Source of the DNA: Meandrina meandrites
Lineage: Eukaryota; Cnidaria; Anthozoa; Scleractinia; Meandrinidae
Length of the DNA stretch: 64,000 bases
Assembly: GCA_963693305.1 (NCBI GenBank)
Contig: OY855908.1
Location: forward strand, 34,181,805-34,245,804
Direction of reading: 5' to 3'
In this document: positions 20,247-31,485 of the stretch, one piece after another
Numbering within the stretch: the first letter of the stretch is position 1
Layout: every line of letters begins with the position of its first letter
Made by a program: the position numbers and the translations under genes
Notes under the pieces: generated by a model
Told to the model about the DNA's origin: nothing
Databases searched by the model: none
What the model saw: only the letters and a program-made list of their open reading frames with translations

Positions 20247-23200
20247 ATGGACCTTACATGGGATGAGGGGACATCGTCTTCAGCTTTAAACCCATGCGAT
20301 CAAACAGTAAAATGCAGTGCAAAATGTGATCGTATAACAGCTCTCCTTATTGAACCATTTTATGGCGGATCACATAAACAGCTGGTCGATTTACTTGCGA
20401 AGGAAATTTCAGGCTGCAAGTTGTACTGTTTACCAGCGAAGAAATGGCACTGGAGAATGAGAACGAGTGCATTGTACTTCTCCCAGAATATTCCTCGTGA
20501 TACCAATTACAAGTGAGTTCCATTTAACAGAAAGAGATCTGGGTACAACAACCATTATTTTAACCTGCATTGATCATGACTCAGTCAGGGGAACAAATGC
20601 CAGTTTTGGCAAATCTTCGTTGCAGCACTCGAAACATCTCCGAATTATGTCATCCAATCAAAAACTACCGCGAGCGCTTTCGAGTCCTCCGATAGCAATC
20701 GCGCAAATAAATACGTCATGTTGCTTAGCAACTTCCGGCACGAATACCACGGGCGTAGTCCTTTCTCGGAGGAAGTGATCACGCCATCAGTTGGCACTTG
20801 TTCCCCCGACTGGACTGTAAACAACCATTACCACTTCAAAAAAGTCTGCATTCCACTATGAATAACATGGGAAAAAGCAGGAGTGATTACAGATCTACTG
20901 GAGAGGCCTGGGGCTTAGTCATACTCCTCTCCCCTCCCCCCCCTCCCCCTCCAACTCAGTCTATTGCTTCTACCCATTCCTTTTTTGGACAAAAAAAGGC
21001 CAATACTGACCCCCTCCCCCCTCCCCTGCCCCTTTGGGGTCTCTTTCCACCAATAAAAAGTGCAAATATTGTACATGTACTCATCTTTGACCCCTTGACT
21101 TTAGGTTATAAATAGTAATAGAAATCTTATAGTCAAAAACCTTTTTACAGTTTAAGAAGAAATTTGGTTGCAATTGAAATACTTAGAGATCTTACATGTA
21201 TATGTGTCTGGACAGTGTACATGTAATATCCATAATATTTATTGTCATCATTAGTGGAATACAATTAATTGACAAGCTTTTTAATATTTTTAAGGGTGCT
21301 GTTTGCAAGCTCAGTATTGAATTTAGCTGAATTAGTGGCTCTGAGGCCAGATCTGGCACAACTAAAGAAAGTTCTTTACTTTCATGAGAATCAGCTTGTT
21401 TATCCTGTGAGAAAACATCAAGACAGAGATTTCCAGTATGGCTACAACCAGATTTTATCATGGTAAGAATATCTGGATTAATTCTGCTTGAAATCTTGCA
21501 CATTCCTTGTACATACATGTATGTACTTGTACAAGACTGTTTTACTGTTTTTGCTAGTGGTACATTATGGCGAAGACATAGTAGCATATTACAGCAGGGG
21601 CTGGTAATTGTTGAGCCTACAGGGAGCCCAATAGCGTTCACGACCACTTTTAATATATTGACATAATTTCGTGCAGATTTAATCCAATCAGAATTCAACT
21701 GGAAGCTGTCCTTGGCTTCTCATTGGATAATGACTGTTCAAAAGAATGTATTCTAAATTAATTGAAAGTGGTGACACTTTTAGGCTCCTTGCTGTAACCA
21801 TAACTGATTATAATAATATTGAAAAGCACAGGTTCCTGTTTGTGTGCAACAATACATATTTGTAAGAATCAATGTCGTCTTGTCGCCACTGCTGTCGTTG
21901 TTGTCATCATCAGTATTATTATCATTTAGGGAAATTTTCCTTTATTTTGTTTTTATCCTGTGAATTGATATATTTTCTTTTCCTTCCGTACAGTCTTGTA
22001 GCTGATGTCGTGGTATTTAACTCTCGCTTCAACATGGAGTCATTCTTGTCATCCATCAAAAGCTTTCTAAAACTGATGCCTGATTATCGACCAAAAGGAC
22101 TAGATCAGATGATTAAGCCAAAATGCAGGGTGGTGTACTTTCCTCTGAAGGAAACTGGCACATTTGAGTCTACACATGGGAAAGGTGAATTAGTTTTCGG
22201 GAACAAAATACCAGTTGAAAAAAACATGGAGGAAGTTAGGCCTGATGACAGTAAAAAGGTGAATGAACAAACTCAGAAATTTGGCACTCAAGTTCTTTAT
22301 GTATTTCTTTATGATATAACATAGTGAATATATGAATGGCATGTATGAACTGCGGATTAATGACGAAATGAATGAAATGATCCTCACAGGGTGAAAGCAA
22401 TTTAAGCAATTGCATTGTTTTAGCCTGAAAAAAAATCAAGGCTACAATGGGATCCAGTAGTAGCCTTGATTTTTTCAGGTGAGTGGTTTTAACCCCTTGC
22501 CTACCAGAGCCAAACACACTAAGCAACCGGCGGCCATATTGAATTTTTAATGAGATTCTACATTTGGCTAAGAAATGGCATCTTTTCAGATAAAATATTA
22601 AAGTACACCTAGATTAAGCATTTGAAATGAATTCCTCTCCTTTTTCTGCGTTCTCTGACTGTACGGTTGTCTCGTACAGCTCCCCGGCGAACTCCTTGAC
22701 CACGTGCATTTTGAGGTTCAATTTCTTCGATCAATCGAAGCTTCTTCTTCGCCACCTTCTTCATCTTTTTGTTCAGACTCTTCAGAATCACTTGGCTCAA
22801 ATTCGCTGTGACTTAAATTGCTTACATCGGAGACGCGATCAGGAAAAATTTCAGCAGGAGATTCATCTGTGTCCATTCTGCCTTCACACACACGAGCCGC
22901 CATTTTGTAAATTGTCCAAACAAAAGGCAATTTTATTTGGTCAGCGGTCTTTCCAAAGTAGTGCCAGACCTTTCTCAACAACCAGGGATGATTTATGCAA
23001 GGCATCGCGAACAACCAGGCTCTCAGTAATGTCTTTTGTTTGAGGACGTATATATACGTCCTCGGTCGTTGCGTGACAACAGACAGGACGTATATATACG
23101 TCCTTGGTAGGCAAAGGGTTAATCATTTTTGCCACAAGCATTACAGGGATTGTTTTTTTTTTCATGATCAGCCGTAGTCAATAATTATTTAATTTGCATT

Positions 23201-26200
23201 TTTAGTAGACACCTGCAACACACCAAAACAGTTTCCTTTGTCAACAAATGGAGTCAGAAGAATCAAGACCTTTGCATATTGTGTGGGCTCATAGATGGTA
23301 TGAAATTGTAAATTATTAATAATTTATTATTGTGAGTAACCATATCTGTGCTGAGTACATGTAGATCCACTCATTAGCATTTAAAGTCCTCTTTTACGGG
23401 CTGTTATTTAGAGGATTTTGAGAAATGCCAACTAATATTTATTTTGGTTCCAAATTCATACAATAATTGCTTATTGATTGCTTTTGCTTTGTCGTCAACC
23501 AGGGAACATGACAAGGACCCAGAGTTGTTTTTCCACACTCTGTTTCAGTTGGCCGATCAAGGATTACAGTTCAAGGTTTCTGTTTTGGGGGAAGCATTCT
23601 CTGAAGTTCCAGGTAACGTTTTACTAAAAAATAAATAAACATGTAAAATTCATTGAAGAGATCGTGAACTATGTTGTATGATTGCTGTACTGGATTCCAG
23701 ATTGTTTCTGTTTGGAGGGGCAACTGTGCTCTAAGGGCACCCAGGTGCCTCAGGCGACTAACTTTTGCCTTTGGGCAACCAGATAATCTTATTTCTTTCA
23801 TATAAGCTTTATGCTGGGCACCCTGTATCTCATAGTTTGGAACCTTTGGGCTCCTTGTAATTTTTCTGAGAGCATAGCCTTCAGGGGGGGGGGGGGGGGG
23901 GGGAGCGGTGGGGATGGATAAGACAGAGTGCCTCTTTCCACCCAGTTTCCACCCAGGAGTATGCCAGAATGGCTACTTTTAAATTGTTAGATGAACTTGA
24001 TGAACAGCTGTTGTATAACGTGTGATGGACTACATGAAGCAGTATCCCACCCAGGGAACTCAATACTCTGAGTCAATTCATGCTTAGACTCCCAGCTCCA
24101 GTGCACCCTGGACTGGTTCCTCCGAAACTTGTGATAGGAACAAATATATGTTTTACTTTCATTGCAAGTCTGTGTGACCAGAGAATTCAACCACACTGTA
24201 CATGTACAAGCACAGCCTCAGGTTTTAAATACAAAATGTCAGTGCAGTGTTACAGTGATGGCTTAAGTTGATAGAATTCTAATTAGATATCATTTCAATT
24301 TACTTTTAGGTATTTTTGGAGAAGCTTTTACACGAATCAAAGATCATGTTTTCCATTGGGGCTATCAGGAATCTCGCCAGGATTATATTAATATTCTTAA
24401 GGCTGCTGATGTAGCAGTTTCTACTGCTCAACATGAGTTTTTTGGTGTCTCAATGTAAGTCATACTGTTGGAGACTGGCACCCATCACACTGATTAAACA
24501 GTGGAAAGAGAGGGAGGGAAGGGGGGGGGGGACATCCTTGAAGGCGTGTTCCTGCACAAAAGGCTCACTGTAAATGCTACCTCTGTAATGGCTGTCAGTC
24601 TAAGCACACATGGAATCCTGATGCATGTACATATCAAAACACCGCCGACTACCAAGAGAATGTAGGTGCTCTCCATTAAATTGTATTTATCTGCGTCATG
24701 CAGTCCATCACAGTGTTACCCCCCATAATTTGCAGTGATTGAGTGATTTTCATTTTAAATTTCAGGCTGGAAGCTGTGCAACACGGCTGTTATCCACTTT
24801 GTCCGAAAAAGCTGGTTTACCCTGAGATATTTCCTTGTAAGTGGATATCTGCTAATAATTTTAGTTATTTGACTTTCAGCCCAGCTCCTCAGAAGCAATG
24901 TCAATAAAAGGCAGAAGCCAAATATTATTTTTCACCAAAAGCCAGCTATTACAGATTCCCGTTACTACATGTATTTTTCGAAATAGTCAGCATTGTGTTG
25001 GGAGTATAGTTTTGCATAAGGCGACACAGTCCTCCTAGCTACATGTAAATAGGGAATACCTGAGAATAACATTGATAGAATTAAGTAATAAAATAACACA
25101 GTTTCTCTCTTTTTCTTTTCTTTTTTTACTTAGCGGAATATTTGTACTCAACACCACAGCAATTATCCAAAAAGCTGAGATATTTTTGTAAGAATCCACG
25201 GCATGTAAGGACTCACAAAGTCACGGTAAGTTTCAAACGGGGATTCAGAGATATTAGTGAGCTTAACGTGAGTAAATGCGGTTTTCTTTGTTATTTTTCA
25301 ACGGCAACCGGATGTTGAATATCCTCTTCTTTGGCACGTAAAATAGCGAGTGCCTGGCTGCAAGGGGCCTGAACCGTCTGACGATCAGGCTACATGTCCA
25401 GTGGCGTCCCGACTATTTAAACCTCAAAAGAAAACGAAAATTGGTTTGAGAAATCTGGGTTAAAATCACATGAAGTGTCCAACTAAGGGAAGCAACTCAG
25501 AGAGAAACAAGTTTTGGTTTGAGTTATAGGGGGGTTCAAGAAATGGCTAGTCCACTTTACACGTGACGTCACGGCGGCCATATTGGTGGACCATAGCACT
25601 GGACTTTCTCCGTTGGGAATTAAATTCTATTTTTACGCAAATTCTGCGCAAACTTTTGGTATTGTTTGGTCCACCAATCGGAATGCCTTGTCACGTGAGT
25701 GACAACCATCTGTAATCGATATTTTACAGAAAGTGACAAGTTGCACTGAAATGCCAGAACAAGAGCTTTCCGACTCACTGGTGGGAGTAGATGCGCTCCA
25801 GAAACATGATTGCAAAGCGTCTGTGCTTACTTTGTTTCATGGGATCTTTTCGTTGTAAAATACACGATCTGAGTGGTTGTCAAGTTCATTTGCATTTAGC
25901 AATTATACTAGGAGCCAGAGTTTTCTGTGAGAAAATAGTCAACGAGACGCAGCCGAGTGCACTAACGCTCATAGAAAGCGAGGGCGAGTTTAAGGTTGGG
26001 GTACACCCGATTTTGAGTGAAATTTTATAAGGTTTAAGGAAGGGATAGAAGAAAGAAAATTGTTTTTGGAACACCACCAGACAGTTGAGCCCAACGCAAG
26101 AGCACCCCAGGTTGTCAGGGGACTGTTTGGGTGTCCATCTACTAATTTTTAACTTCAAATTCGAATTTTAAAATCACATTAAATCTTTAGTATTTCTTAT

Positions 26201-26960
26201 TTCTCCAAATTTTACCAATACTTTGAGAAAATTTATCTCTTCCCAAACCTTCCCAAAAATTACTCAAAAATTTGCAAAACCCCGCTAAACATAGCTTTGT
26301 GAAATGAGCATAGAGTTTCTGGATTACTTGAAACGCGGACGAGATATTCGCATTAAACCAACTTTAGCGGTGAAAAAATGGGCTTCAGGTGTACCCCGGC
26401 GCCTTAATTGATCGCTTGCAACCACGTGACAAGGCGGCCATGTTGGTGGACAAAACAATAAAAAACGTTTTCGCAGAATTTGCATGATAAAAAAGTTAAG
26501 TTCCCAGCGGAGGAAAACACTTTGATTTTGTCCACCAGCGTGGCTTCCGTGACGTCAGTTGCAAGCCAGCAATTGTTAAATGCGAATGAACTAGACAACC
26601 ACTCAGATCGTGCATTTTTTTAACGAAAAAGTCGCATGGAACAAAAGAATAAAAAATGCGAAGCACAGACATTAGCTGACATCGTTAAAGCACGTTTCTG
26701 GAGAGCACCTCTATTAGTATTCCATTCTTTCCTTGCCCGTGACGTAGCTCTGCAGTTGTCATGTTGTCTCTGATTGGTTGTCTCTCGACAAGTAGCAACC
26801 AATCACAGAGACTGAATGGATCTCTGCAGTGCTACGTCATCAGTGAGAAATTTCGGGTGTTTTCTTTTTACAGGTAGACAGGAAACGCTTTACGTGGGGC
26901 GCGCTGATGGAATCATTTCGAGAACTTCTGTCGCCTCCGCAAGATACAAACAAACCCTAA
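20247..26960 (+). CDS. GTDC1: GTDC1/QTMAN: tRNA-queuosine mannosyltransferase
   Basis: Nine exons: 20247-20512, 21295-21462, 21994-22258, 23209-23297, 23503-23612, 24310-24454, 24766-24836, 25134-25225 and 26874-26960. Total 1293 nt, 430 residues (human about 458). The N-terminal domain (residues about 32-175) has [58 protein letters not shown] and VADVVVFNS. The GT-B glycosyltransferase domain (about 225-400) has [51 protein letters not shown] and [15 protein letters not shown]. Family knowledge: the enzyme uses GDP-mannose to mannosylate queuosine at the wobble position of cytosolic tRNA-Asp. The linker between domains is shorter than in human. The start gives about 30 residues before the usual family N-terminus; no closer in-frame ATG is visible. 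Confidence 0.95.
22489..23122 (-). mobile_element. piggyBac-like element remnant in GTDC1 intron 3
   Basis: Flanked by TTAA on both sides. Terminal inverted repeats are CCCCTTGCCTACCA and TGGTAGGCAAAGGG (one mismatch). Subterminal palindromes GGACGTATATATACGTCC occur twice near the right end. TTAA targets and CCY termini are hallmarks of piggyBac. A minus-strand frame (about 22718-23014, continued with a shift to 22609) encodes an acidic stretch starting [15 protein letters not shown], like the N-terminus of piggyBac transposases. No catalytic domain fits in 626 bp, so it is internally deleted and non-autonomous. Confidence 0.8.
25858..26622. mobile_element. Terminal-inverted-repeat element in GTDC1 intron 8
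   Basis: Outer arms: CGATCTGAGTGGTTGTC with TTCATTTGCATTTA at 25864-25900, mirrored by TAAATGCGAATGAA and GACAACCACTCAGATCG at 26578-26611. Inside, TTGGGGTACACC and GGTGTACCCC form a second inverted pair. Related CACGTGAC / GGCGGCCAT segments also occur outside at 25560-25720. No transposase. Confidence 0.6.
26738..26840. mobile_element. Small foldback element just upstream of GTDC1 last exon
   Basis: GACGTAGCTCTGCAG and CTCTGCAGTGCTACGTC are inverted, as are TCTCTGATTGGTTG and CAACCAATCACAGAGA. It ends about 33 bases before the last exon, so it may overlap the branch-point region. Confidence 0.6.
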
Positions 26961-28289
26961 CAGTAGGATGTGACTCGTCCCAGACGTTTCCTTTAAATTT
27001 GAGCGCGGTGCGCTTGGAGTTGTGCGCCAGTTACACTCGGCGCTTTTCGCCGCCGGAACATCAAGCCCGCGATCCCTGTTTCCGCCTTTCAGCGGAGAAA
27101 TGCAATGGCACGTGGACGAGGCAGCCTGAAGGTTCGTTTCTCATTCTCCAATCACAAAATAGCACAAGCACTCCGAAAATTGTGACGACTTGTCGCCATC
27201 ACGTATACGTTGTGTTGCTTAGCAACGCCACTGCCTTCAGAACGCTGGCTCAGTTCTCGAAGCAGGACACTGGTTATTCAGTTGAGTCGGCTTTCCAAAG
27301 CTGGAATAAAAAGTTTATTAATTTTCCATTTTTGTGGTTTGTCGTGGTTTTTGTAAATTGCCGTTAATTCTTATTAAGTTCCTCGCAAATAAATGAAACA
27401 AAAGCAAAAGCTTTATTCACATCAAGTCTTGCCTATTTCATTTTATTTTATTTTTAAATTGATTTAGCCAAGCCTAAAGCGACAGCCAGAAATGCGTCTT
27501 CGTTCGCAGGCTAAAAATTTTCAAGCTGGGTAAAAAATTAGGACGTGAGTCCGCGATTAGCTGGAAAACCATTACCTGGTCAGTCGTCCAAGAACAATAG
27601 AACAATAGCCAATATCAAAACGGAGAGTGGTTCGCGCCTTCGATACGCGACTGTTAACGATTATATTATAGAGAGAAAACGAATGTTTCACAGTCAAGAC
27701 AAAGACTAGCAGCACGCAGTCGAAACGTCGCGATTTACATCACAAGTGGCTACATCGTGAGACAAATGATAATTAACAATTAGACCCGTAGCCCTTGAGG
27801 GCGAAGGGTCTATTTGTTTTAGTATCATCCAATTAGTCGGACAGAAAAACCAATATTAAAGTTAGCAAACGCGAGTTGAAGAAAGATTTATTTATTTATT
27901 TGGGAATAAAACGAAAGTGTCACGAATTTCGTAGACTGCATACAGTCTGTTTTTCTCTCGAAATTCAGAAAGGGAATGCTGTAAACTAGGGTTTAAGACG
28001 CGAGACGGGGAGATTGTGGCGAGGTTTTTTCTCGTCTCGTCCCAAGCCCTTCCCGTCCATACCGCCTGGTGGTTCGCCCAGTTCCCGATATAAAAGCGCT
28101 CCTCCGACCCTTAGAGAAAAGACCGACTACAAATAGCCTCCTTCGCAGACGTTCCTTTGGCTCGTCACGCAATCTTTTCTCCCCAAGGAATGCGTGACGA
28201 GCCAAAAGAACGTCCGCGGAGGGGGCTAGACTACAAATAGTCTACGAATTTCGCTACTCGATGACTATTACTAATAGTCCTCTAGTAGC

Positions 28290-28327
<38 letters not shown>

Positions 28328-28433
28328 GTTGGGTGATACTAACACTTGTTGTTCTTGATGTACGGCTAAATTCTCGAAAATAACATAGTTATCACTAGGG
28401 GCTCGTGAATTTAAATTTCAAGCATGGTGCTGA
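26961..28433. other. GTDC1 3' UTR and intergenic repeats
   Basis: AATAAA at 27305-27310 is the likely GTDC1 polyadenylation signal, giving a 3' UTR of about 350 bases. A repeat-like hairpin GACCCGTAGCCCTTGAGGGC lies near 27782, and a MITE copy at 28137-28229. No gene is supported. Confidence 0.55.
28137..28229. mobile_element. Palindromic MITE, 'CGTCACGCAAT' family, copy 2
   Basis: AGCCTCCTTCGCAGACGTTC and its near-inverse around TTTGGCTCGTCACGCAAT. Same family as 10751-10841. Confidence 0.75.
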
Positions 28434-30304
28434 TCAGTTCTTGCTAACTTTGTATGCAAATACTTTCTCCTCTCGGGGCATATCGTCATTACCGTAACAA
28501 GGTATGTTTTCTTTACGGATAAGTATCCACTGTCCTTGATTTTCAAGCTCCAGTATTTTTCCACTGAAATCGTTGTACCCGTCTGGCCGAAGGGAGAAAC
28601 AAACAAGTCCCTCTGTGAGGATTAAGCAAAATGCAATTAAAACAGAATATCATTAAGTGCTTTATTGGATTAAGTTAATGCAAAAACAAGAATATTTTCT
28701 TTTTCTTCTTTCGTTAGAGAAGTCCATTGATTTACTTCCGAAAACAAAAAGTCTGCGTTCAAGCCTAGTAGCTGAAACAGGCCGGAATTTATATATCCCG
28801 GGGATGTATAAAGGGGACCCGGTATCCGTGGCATGAAGTGACTAGGAGTATTTCAGCCCCCCGTCCGCCCCTTATCCAGAATGCTAGTCCTTCGCACGGT
28901 TACCCCTAGCATTGAATTCGCCGGTACCCATTTGTACACCTGGGTGGAGAGAGGGACTATGAGAGTAAAGTGTCTTGCCCAAGAACACACAACGCAGTTA
29001 CCCCTGCCAGCACTGCCAGCTGAGGGCTCGATCTCGGTTCGCTCGATTCAGAGTTTAGCACGCTAGCTATGAGGTATACTCACGGGGGGCAACACTCACC
29101 ATTTCTAACCATCCTTATTATCTCTACGATAGCCGCTGGCCGTACATGCGCGAACACGAGTGTTCCTAAACAGACTAAGGCATCGTATTCGTCTGTCTCG
29201 ACACCAGGCGTCCTCTGGTCATTGATGGGGGCGCAGATGAAATTCTGGTAGACATTTGTCTTCTTTGCTTCATTTAACATTCCCTGTGAAATATCCAGCG
29301 CGTCTATGTTAGCATAGCCTAGTTTATGAAGCTCAACTCCCAACAGTCCCGTCCCTGCTCCAGCGTCCATTATTCGGATTTCGCGTTTCGATTTTTTTCC
29401 TTGGAAGACTTCAGTGAATGCACTGTCGAAGAATTCCGCCATCGGCTTATGATGGACACAACCAGCTCCATTCAAATCCTGAAATGAAACCATATAGTTA
29501 TGGAGTGCGCAGCTTTTCGCTCGCTTTATCATGTGCACATCAACAAATAAAATGCCTTTTAATACCGGGAGTTGATACTTATTTTCGTGGGACTTAATTT
29601 TCGCGATTAATGACACGTGTAAAATAGTTCCCGCGAAAAATTAAAGACACGAATTTGACTTCAACATCAGTTTACATTATTATTCGTGTCCACCTTTTCT
29701 TTCTCTGAAGCATACAACATGGAGAAAGCAAAATGCTACCTTGTGTTCTATAAGCTGTCCTTTGTCGCAAATAACCGTGCCACCTTTTTATAATTTTGTT
29801 TCGGTAAAGCCACGGCGTAGCGTTTTAAAACGTGGGGAGGGGGAAAGGGAGCGGGCTCGTCGAACACCAATCCAAGCACATACCTCTACTCAAATTTTTA
29901 AAATGTCCTTTGCGTAATAAGCTGTTCAGACGATCTTGCTTCATGGTGCTTCTTAGGTAGTTCTTGAGTCGTCGGAAGGCAGAAAATGCACGCTCTGAGA
30001 TTGACTATTTTACCGAACCGCTAGAGCGATGTTTTCTGTACCGAAACATTTGAAAATTTTCGTTTCGAGGGGAGGCTACAGCCGCCCCCCCCCCCCCCCC
30101 CCCCATGTAAAGGTTCTGTTCAATACCGTTGGAAAATATACAACGACCTGTCAGGCTGCCGATCAAACTCCTTACCTTGTTGTAGTCGCTCGACCAGTCA
30201 TCATACACACTTCTGACGTCATCTTCTGTTGAATGTTCCGTGAAATTGGACAATCGGCCGCCGAAATGCTTTGCATATCCTTCCTGATGATCACGTGATG
30301 CCAT
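28434..30304 (-). CDS. METTL27-like SAM-dependent methyltransferase
   Basis: Three exons on minus: 30304-30176, 29478-29100 and 28612-28434 (TGA). Total 687 nt, 228 residues, close to vertebrate METTL27 (Williams-Beuren region protein, about 245). Exon 1 carries VYDDWSSDYNK, the N-terminal helix of this group. Exon 2 has the Rossmann motif I IMDAGAGTGLLG (residues about 79-90), the acidic ribose-binding residue in ALDIS (about 101-105), and LVCLGTLVFAHV where motif IV is expected. Exon 3 supplies the last strands (GLVCFSLRPDGY and WILIRKENIPCYG). The METTL27 substrate is unsettled, so only class I methyltransferase activity is safe. The poly-C tract at 30086-30104 is in intron 1. Confidence 0.88.
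28795..29078 (-). mobile_element. SINE-like repeat in METTL27-like intron 2
   Basis: Third copy of the 18745-19003 family: GGTTACCCCTAGCATTGAAT, GGTACCCATTTGTACACCTGG, ACTATGAGAGTAAAGTGTCT. On minus, an A-box-like CATAGCTAGCGTG and B-box-like GATCGAGCCC head are present. It abuts the exon 2 donor. Confidence 0.7.
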
Positions 30305-30960
30305 TGTGCTCTGCGATTTAACCGAAGAGTACAACACTTACCAGTAGTGACTACATACAGTGGGTACTCCAAAATCAGAAAACCGCTGGGAGATTGTTAC
30401 CCATTTCTGCATATTGTGCTACCCTCACCAAGAAATGATAGCTTACCGCAAGCAAACCGGAGCGTAACCGACCGCAAGCAAACTGGGGTGGAAGCAACCG
30501 CAAGCACACAGAAATGCTTGGCTTCCAGTCTTCCAGCGGATTTCTGTTTTTGAAGTTTCCATTCTAGTCACTGACAACAGCCACCCCCAGTTTAATGAAA
30601 TCACCGTCTACTGATCATGAATACCGTAATAATTAAATAAACTCTGTAATAAAAATAAATAGAAATAAATAATAGTACAAGTGGAGCACAATTCAGGTAG
30701 CAATATAATCGATCGCGCGACTGAATTTCAAAATACACGCTCGGCCGATTTGAAATTAGGGACTGTGCAATAATTACAATAGGCCTTTAAGTTAAATTAT
30801 CCCCCCTCCCCCACCCTCTCCAAGAGCTGAAATAAATTCTTGCCCCCATCGACGAAACAAATCACGTTTACAGATTTATGCTTGATCAATATGGGTATGT
30901 TCCTGATCCTAAGAAAATATTTTTTATTTTCGGTTATACACTTTTGCCAACATTTTACAG

Positions 30961-31485
30961 GCTGGAGCTAATGTTCCATTGATGAAAAAAATGTTCATAG
31001 CCGAAAGGGGCAGACAATATAATATAGTTAATATAACCGTGGATATTGAAAAGCTGGAAAACAGGTTTAAATATATCTTGTCTGTCAGCCCTGCTTGCGC
31101 TGGTAACTGGTAGATCGGCTCTCTTACGACTATCAGCCAAAACCGCATCAATAGATGCAAAAACGAGGCAAATAAAATCAAGCTTAAACTTCAAGCCATT
31201 AAAGATAAGTTAGTGAAATAAATACAACGACAGCCTCTTTACTGAAATCACTGGCAAACTCAAAACCGGACTGAGCTTCAGTTCCATCGTAGGTTAAACA
31301 GTGACAAAAGCTATTACGAGAAGGATTTTGATCAATGCATTGGAGATTTAGACAGGGTCTTTGCTAGGTACCAGGCTACTTCTCAGATTGGTTTGAAACA
31401 TAAGGCATCAGAGGCCAGAAGGAAGAAGAAGCAAAAAAGGAAGGGAAAGAAGAGGAGGACCGCAGCTTCAGACAACAGAAGGTAA
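30961..31485 (+). pseudogene. Unrecognised coding relic with three in-frame stops
   Basis: One frame runs 174 codons with only three internal stops (TAG 31111, TAA 31219, TGA 31243). It looks like protein between them: residues such as MKKMFIAERGRQYNIV, LENRFKYILSV, NRINRCKNEANKIKLKLQAI, YYEKDFDQCIGDLDRVFA, and a C-terminal KKKQKRKGKKRR basic tail. The frame is charged and helical, suggesting a nucleolar or nucleic-acid-binding protein or a retroelement ORF. An AG acceptor-like ATTTTACAG directly precedes it, but the frame is also open for about 45 bases upstream. I cannot name the family. It may be a processed copy or an abandoned gene. Confidence 0.45.

Noticed and set aside
20798..21115. 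Proline-rich frame on plus
   Set aside because: Caused by a C-rich CCCCCTCC tract in GTDC1 intron 1.
26816..27367. 183-codon frame on plus
   Set aside because: It overlaps the last GTDC1 exon in another frame and runs into the 3' UTR. It shows no domain, and the GTDC1 frame explains the exon.
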